A DNA stretch of 8,928 nucleotides from Saprospiraceae bacterium (GTDB taxonomy: Bacteria; Bacteroidota; Bacteroidia; Chitinophagales; Saprospiraceae). Where the stretch lies: the NCBI GenBank assembly GCA_020436955.1, contig JAGQWW010000086.1, positions 1 to 8,928 of the forward strand. The letters run 5' to 3'. The notes beneath the pieces are model-generated. The model searched no databases, was not told where the DNA came from, and saw nothing but the letters and a program-made list of their open reading frames with translations. The position numbers and the translations under genes were made by a program. Shown here piece after piece: positions 5,564 through 8,928 of the stretch. The first letter of the stretch is position 1. Each line of letters begins with the position of its first letter.

Positions 5564-5727
5564 AAACAAAGACAAAATTCAATCATTGTGAAAACCTAAA
5601 GTAAGGATAATTCATAGTAGAATTTACATTTAAATAACTAATTATCAATCCTTTGTGATTTTTAATGCTTTCGAAATTTTACATATTTGTGAAAAATAAA
5701 ATAATTTTCACCCCATTTTTGTGAAAA
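5555..5727. repeat. Cluster of TTGTGAAAA-like motifs in a gene-free AT-rich stretch
   Basis: The motif TYGTGAAAA or a close variant occurs with its first GTG at 5560, 5588, 5655 (TTTGTGATTTTT), 5689 and 5721. An opposed TTTTCAC at 5705-5711 forms an inverted repeat with the 5689 copy. The spacing of the last three is 34 and 32 bases, close to three helical turns. The arrangement could be a protein-binding array or simple AT-rich low complexity. The whole stretch 5564-5882 has no credible gene on either strand. Confidence 0.35.
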
Positions 5728-5887
5728 AAAAATTTACTTATCTGGTAAAAAATATTTTCCAAGGATGCTTTAAACGGTAGTTTAGAAGGGATTCTTGTAC
5801 CCAAAATCTTAAAAAACAGGCTGTAAGAAGACTTTAACTATCCTTAAGAAAAAGATACTTGAGGTGGATAAAAGGAGCGGAGAGGGC

Positions 5888-5918
5888 AAAAAAAAGAGTC
5901 GTACACGATGTACGACTC
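5888..5918 (-). terminator. Intrinsic terminator of the T9SS protein gene (box unit 5)
   Basis: GAGTCGTACA (5896-5905) and TGTACGACTC (5909-5918) form a perfect 10-bp stem with the 3-base loop CGA. On the minus strand it is followed directly by eight T's (5895-5888). It lies about 55 bases after the stop codon of the leftward 831-residue gene, so it is that gene's terminator. The stem and flanks closely resemble the hairpin at 4999-5024. Confidence 0.88.
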
Positions 5919-5920
5919 AC

Positions 5921-5946
5921 TTGCAATGATAAAATTCCACGAATAT
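5921..5946 (-). repeat. Degenerate box, copy 5, in the 3' untranslated region of the T9SS gene
   Basis: After TACGACTCAC the sequence TTGCAATGATAAAATTCC continues into ACGAATATA. It aligns with copy 1, where CAAT-AT, ATYCCA and GAAYATA are shared, but the core ATCCCATGAAC is changed to TTCCACGAAT, so the ATG is lost. It sits between the stop of the 831-residue gene and its terminator, which places the box in minus-strand RNA. Confidence 0.5.
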
Positions 5947-5971
5947 AAAAATGCAATAAATTCGAATTTGC

Positions 5972-8467
5972 TTAGTCTCTGATAATTGAGACTTTCTGTG
6001 TAACTACACCTCCATCCGTAATCACTCTTAAGACATACATTCCATCATTCAAATCACCTACATTCATTTGATGTCTGTTGGTTGCCTGGGTATAGTCACG
6101 CTGTACTAATTTTCCACTGATATCAACCATCTCGATTGATTCAATTTCGTATCCTCCGTTCACGTGAACGTTGATCACGTTCTGTGCAGGATTTGGATAC
6201 ACCAACATCATATCGTTGGTTATATTTTCTGTATTGGTCTTTTTAGAACCTGCAAGTTCAATGCGGGTACCTGCGTTGGTAAATCCGAAAGAAAGCCCGT
6301 TGTGATTCATTCCAGAGCTTGCAGAAATAGAAACGATTGAACCAAAGTCAGGAGTTCTTTGTGGATCTAAGTCATCCACAATAATAAAGTTAACAGTACC
6401 AATAATACCGTACCCACTAGAAGGATTTCCATTGGTTCTGGTATATCCTGCTTCAAATCGTCCATCAAAAGGACTCTTCACCATATTCAATACTGGAGAA
6501 CTGTAAGACATCCAGCTGTTGCGGTCAAATGAAATAAAAGATGCATCTGCATCAATGATATTGGTATTGTAATCTATCGTAAAGGTTAATCCATAGATAT
6601 CTAATGCAGGGAATGCAGCGTTACCAAGTATGATAGGAATTTGTACAATATCACCAGGACCTGCAACATAGATAGTGTCAGGCTGTCCTAAGTACAAAGG
6701 AATATTAGTAGGATAATTTACCGGCTCAGCAGCTAGACTGTGGGTTGCCTGATAATGGTCAGAAATAGCAACAGTATCCATTGCGGTAATGATGCTATCA
6801 CCGTCTGTATCCAAATGCTTAATGTCTACAATAGTATTAGGCAATTTTGAACCCCAATCGGAACAATCCTGACCAAACCATGGATTAATGGTTGCATTGG
6901 GTCTTGGCGTTCCTACATTACCCATGAAAAGTCCAATAGGTAATAAGTCTCTCAAGTCTACCTTTCCATCCATATTTGCATCACCTGCCCATACACAATC
7001 AGTATCAACGCAGAATCCGCCTGGTGGAACCGGAAGATTTTGAATATCAATAATCAACTTTACGGGCTCACATCCGCTTCCTGTAATACAATATTCCAAT
7101 TCAACCTCATCTGTGCCTGTAGCATTGTTGAATGGGTAATACACTAATAGGTTATAGCCGGATACTGACTTACCATTTATATTGACGGTTGTCTGTCCCG
7201 GATAAAAAATTGTATTTCCATAATTACCTTGACTGGTAATAGTATAGTCAAAGTTGCTCAATGGAATATTATAGTTGACAACAAGTGGTGTATTCTTAGG
7301 AGTCTGTAAATCGAAAGTAGGATTTACAGGATTCATGTTACTTACAATAACTGATGCTAATCCAACCTCTGGTGTTCCATTTGGACTGGGAGAAGCTGAA
7401 TATTCAAACTCATCTACTCCTTCAAAACCGGCATTAGGAACATAAAGGTAGTACCCTTCACTAATATAAGTCAAAGTACCGTTTTCAGGTTGTGAAACGA
7501 TAGTTACATTATAAAGTCCGGTTCCTCCAAGGTCATTTGCCAAAAGATCTACCTCAACACCAGTTTCAATACTGGTAAATGCTACATCGTCAAAAACAAA
7601 ATCATTCGGCCCATCATGATTCAGAACATCTACCTGGATTGTTTTAGAAATTCCAAGCGTAGTATTTTCATACACTACCTCATCCAATCCTGAATAATCT
7701 GTATCAGGATTATAATAAATGATTCCATTATCACTAACCATGGTTCCATTGGAAGGTGGTGTCAGTAAACTATAACCACTCAATGGCGTAAGGATAGGAA
7801 GGATTTTATTTTTAATGGTAGAAATCTGCAAGGTGTCGTCCTGGTAACCATAAGGGTCACCCACACAAATGTGCGCAGTACCGGCATCACAAGTTCCAAT
7901 ATCATCACAAACTACATAGTTCAAACTTGCAAGCCCTTCAAAACCATTCAATGGTGTGAAGGTTACTGTATTTCCATTAATAGAAACAGTACCATTGTGA
8001 TTTACTGCAACGTCTGTTAAAATCTTTACGCCTCTGTTACTGGTATCATTAGCAGTTACCGGAATGGTAATTGGAGTATTGATAGCAGTAGTTGAGAAAT
8101 CGTCATTAGCTTGGAGATATGAAGGCAATGTCGAAACCTCTACGGTTTTGTAATAGGTCAAACCTTGAGGAGGCTTACGATAAAAAATGATTACAGTGTC
8201 TTTTCCTACAGAAGTTAGGTTAGTAGATATTAATCGATAAGTATTTGCGTTTATTCTGAGAACGTTGTAGGTAGCCCCACAATGGTTGGTTTGAGAAACG
8301 ATATTGGAAGGCGGATTTCCAATAGATTGATATTGAAGGTTGACACTTTGGCCCTGCAGGAAAGATAACCTGGTTGGCGGCTCAAAGGTCTGCCCATTTG
8401 CCACCAGAAACCCCATCAGGAGGAGCGGTAGCAGAAGGTATATCCTTCGGTTTGTAAAATAGTTCAT
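5972..8467 (-). CDS. Secreted multidomain protein with Ig/cadherin-like repeats, dockerin- and cohesin-like modules and T9SS type A sorting domain
   Basis: This is probably a cell-surface or released protein exported by Sec and then the type IX system; its ligand is unknown. Of 831 residues, 1-26 are a signal peptide (basic NRR, then LLLPLLLMGFLV, cleavage near ANGQ). A domain at 27-118 is followed by Ig/cadherin-like repeats at about 120-202, 203-281, 288-376 and 385-476, with the recurring NDD...VTAND and FTPLNGFEG / YVPNAGFEG signatures. A dockerin-like module has two calcium-loop halves, GDANMDGKVDLRDLLPIG (495-512) and LDTDGDSIITAMDTVAISDH (552-571). A cohesin-like beta domain covers about 590-738 (GDIVQIPIILGN, YGLTFTIDYN, GIIGTVNFIIVD). 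The sorting domain is 752-831 (MLVYPNPAQN, DISGKLV, LNDGMYVLRV, VTQKVSIIRD). The ATG at 8467 directly precedes the signal peptide. The only promoter hint is TTAGTTTG (8530-8523 on the minus strand), one mismatch from TAnnTTTG. The terminator is at 5888-5918. Confidence 0.9.
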   Translation of the reverse strand: MNYFTNRRIYLLLPLLLMGFLVANGQTFEPPTRLSFLQGQSVNLQYQSIGNPPSNIVSQTNHCGATYNVLRINANTYRLISTNLTSVGKDTVIIFYRKPPQGLTYYKTVEVSTLPSYLQANDDFSTTAINTPITIPVTANDTSNRGVKILTDVAVNHNGTVSINGNTVTFTPLNGFEGLASLNYVVCDDIGTCDAGTAHICVGDPYGYQDDTLQISTIKNKILPILTPLSGYSLLTPPSNGTMVSDNGIIYYNPDTDYSGLDEVVYENTTLGISKTIQVDVLNHDGPNDFVFDDVAFTSIETGVEVDLLANDLGGTGLYNVTIVSQPENGTLTYISEGYYLYVPNAGFEGVDEFEYSASPSPNGTPEVGLASVIVSNMNPVNPTFDLQTPKNTPLVVNYNIPLSNFDYTITSQGNYGNTIFYPGQTTVNINGKSVSGYNLLVYYPFNNATGTDEVELEYCITGSGCEPVKLIIDIQNLPVPPGGFCVDTDCVWAGDANMDGKVDLRDLLPIGLFMGNVGTPRPNATINPWFGQDCSDWGSKLPNTIVDIKHLDTDGDSIITAMDTVAISDHYQATHSLAAEPVNYPTNIPLYLGQPDTIYVAGPGDIVQIPIILGNAAFPALDIYGLTFTIDYNTNIIDADASFISFDRNSWMSYSSPVLNMVKSPFDGRFEAGYTRTNGNPSSGYGIIGTVNFIIVDDLDPQRTPDFGSIVSISASSGMNHNGLSFGFTNAGTRIELAGSKKTNTENITNDMMLVYPNPAQNVINVHVNGGYEIESIEMVDISGKLVQRDYTQATNRHQMNVGDLNDGMYVLRVITDGGVVTQKVSIIRD

Positions 8468-8626
8468 GGTCGTGGATTTAATTCATTGCGTTTTTTCGTG
8501 GACATTTCAGTGCGCTAATATACAAACTAAACTAATATGAGTAAAGCCCTTCCTCGATCTTTTTTACTGTATTTTCACATAATTTTTAAAATTAACCGTA
8601 TTCAGGGATACAATTTTATACATAAT

Positions 8627-8647
8627 AAAAATTATCAAATAATTTTT
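8627..8647. repeat. AT-only inverted repeat
   Basis: AAAAATTAT (8627-8635) and ATAATTTTT (8639-8647) are perfect 9-base arms around CAA. The stem would be weak because it has no G-C pair. It lies between two divergent genes, so a terminator role is unlikely; it may be a binding site or chance in AT-rich DNA. Confidence 0.3.
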
Positions 8648-8652
8648 TTCAC

Positions 8653-8678
8653 TAATATAGCGTTCGAAACGCTTATTA
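8653..8678. promoter_or_regulatory. Quasi-palindrome upstream of the right-edge gene, operator candidate
   Basis: AGCGTT (8659-8664) and AACGCT (8668-8673) form a perfect inverted repeat around CGA. Flanking TAATA (8653-8657) and TATTA (8674-8678) extend it to 11 paired positions with one bulged base. It is the only GC-richer spot in this AT-rich divergent spacer and lies about 40 bases upstream of the -7 element at 8716. A regulator-binding site for the right-hand gene is possible. Confidence 0.35.
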
Positions 8679-8715
8679 ATTCTGAATTTTTCCTGTAAAA
8701 ATGTCGATGAGAACC

Positions 8716-8723
8716 TACCTTTG
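8716..8723 (+). promoter_or_regulatory. Bacteroidota-type -7 promoter element
   Basis: TACCTTTG matches the consensus TAnnTTTG exactly. Transcription would start near 8728-8731, about 12 bases before the ATG at 8742. No clear -33 TTG is visible; the region around 8690 is T-rich. Confidence 0.55.
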
Positions 8724-8741
8724 TAGCTTGATTATTTTCCT

Positions 8742-8928
8742 ATGAGAAATACCAAATTATACCATATTCTGCGGGAATTCAACAAAATTGAACAAAACAG
8801 ACTCAGAAAGTTTTTGGTCTCTCCTTATTTCAATGCCAATGAACAAATTACGGACCTGTATGAAATAATGTTGAAGGACATTGGGAAGGATGAAGATTCG
8901 AGTTTTGAGAAGGAGGATATCTGGGAAA
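8742..8928 (+). CDS. 5' part of a conserved Bacteroidota hypothetical protein, cut by the right edge
   Basis: The ATG at 8742 opens a frame that runs to the window end (62 complete codons). It begins MRNTKLYHILREFNKIEQNR and continues with LRKFLVSPYFNANEQITDLY. The phrase RKF-L-SPYFN-NE is, from memory, typical of a family of uncharacterised Bacteroidota proteins that start with a helical segment of this kind; I cannot name a function. The segment is charged and lacks a signal peptide, so the protein is probably cytosolic. It is transcribed divergently from the T9SS protein gene and has its own -7 element 18 bases upstream. The true length and the rest of the domain structure lie outside the window. 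Confidence 0.75.
   Translation, partial: MRNTKLYHILREFNKIEQNRLRKFLVSPYFNANEQITDLYEIMLKDIGKDEDSSFEKEDIWE

Noticed and set aside
4986..5946. Insertion sequence or transposon bounded by the repeats
   Set aside because: There is no transposase frame or terminal inverted repeat, and the flanking modules are diverged direct repeats that include a working terminator.

Overview
The window looks like a chromosomal segment of a Bacteroidota bacterium, probably Saprospiria- or Chitinophagia-like (inference). The main reasons are a large secreted protein with a C-terminal type IX secretion (T9SS) sorting domain, a LytS/LytTR two-component pair of the type common in this phylum, start codons without Shine-Dalgarno sequences, and promoter -7 elements of the Bacteroidota type TAnnTTTG (TACCTTTG at two gene starts). 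Base composition is AT-rich. There is no tRNA, rRNA, CRISPR array or transposase.

Positions 1-2122 are read leftward. A 6-pyruvoyl-tetrahydropterin synthase/QueD-like gene, folE (GTP cyclohydrolase I) and fabD (malonyl-CoA:ACP transacylase) follow each other with 33-41 bp gaps. They are probably one transcript from a promoter at about 2144, ending near an inverted repeat at 91-117. The first two enzymes are consecutive pterin steps: GTP to dihydroneopterin triphosphate, then a pyruvoyl- or carboxy-tetrahydropterin. The first codons of another leftward gene run off the left edge.

Positions 2288-4965 are read rightward and form a tight cluster: a membrane sensor histidine kinase (LytS type), its LytTR response regulator, and a fructosamine-kinase-family protein whose GTG start overlaps the regulator's stop codon.

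Positions 4966-5971 hold about 1 kb without a convincing protein gene, but with much structure, and this is the most interesting part. A conserved box (core ATCCCATGAACATAT on the + strand) occurs four times, with a fifth degenerate copy. In four cases it adjoins a hairpin. Read on the minus strand, each of these four units is box, spacer, hairpin, T-run. In two of the hairpins the only non-Watson-Crick pair is A.C as + strand RNA but G.U as minus-strand RNA, so the minus strand is the likely transcribed strand. One of these units is the terminator of the downstream T9SS gene. Between them lies a + strand unit with a promoter, about 95 nt of transcript and a strong terminator, which looks like a small RNA gene, followed by a second terminator with the same TCCCAC loop.

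Positions 5972-8467 (minus) encode an 831-residue secreted multidomain protein with Ig/cadherin-like repeats, a dockerin-like calcium-loop module, a cohesin-like domain and a T9SS sorting domain. The 274 bp to its right contain palindromes and a promoter for a divergent gene that starts at 8742 and is cut by the right edge.
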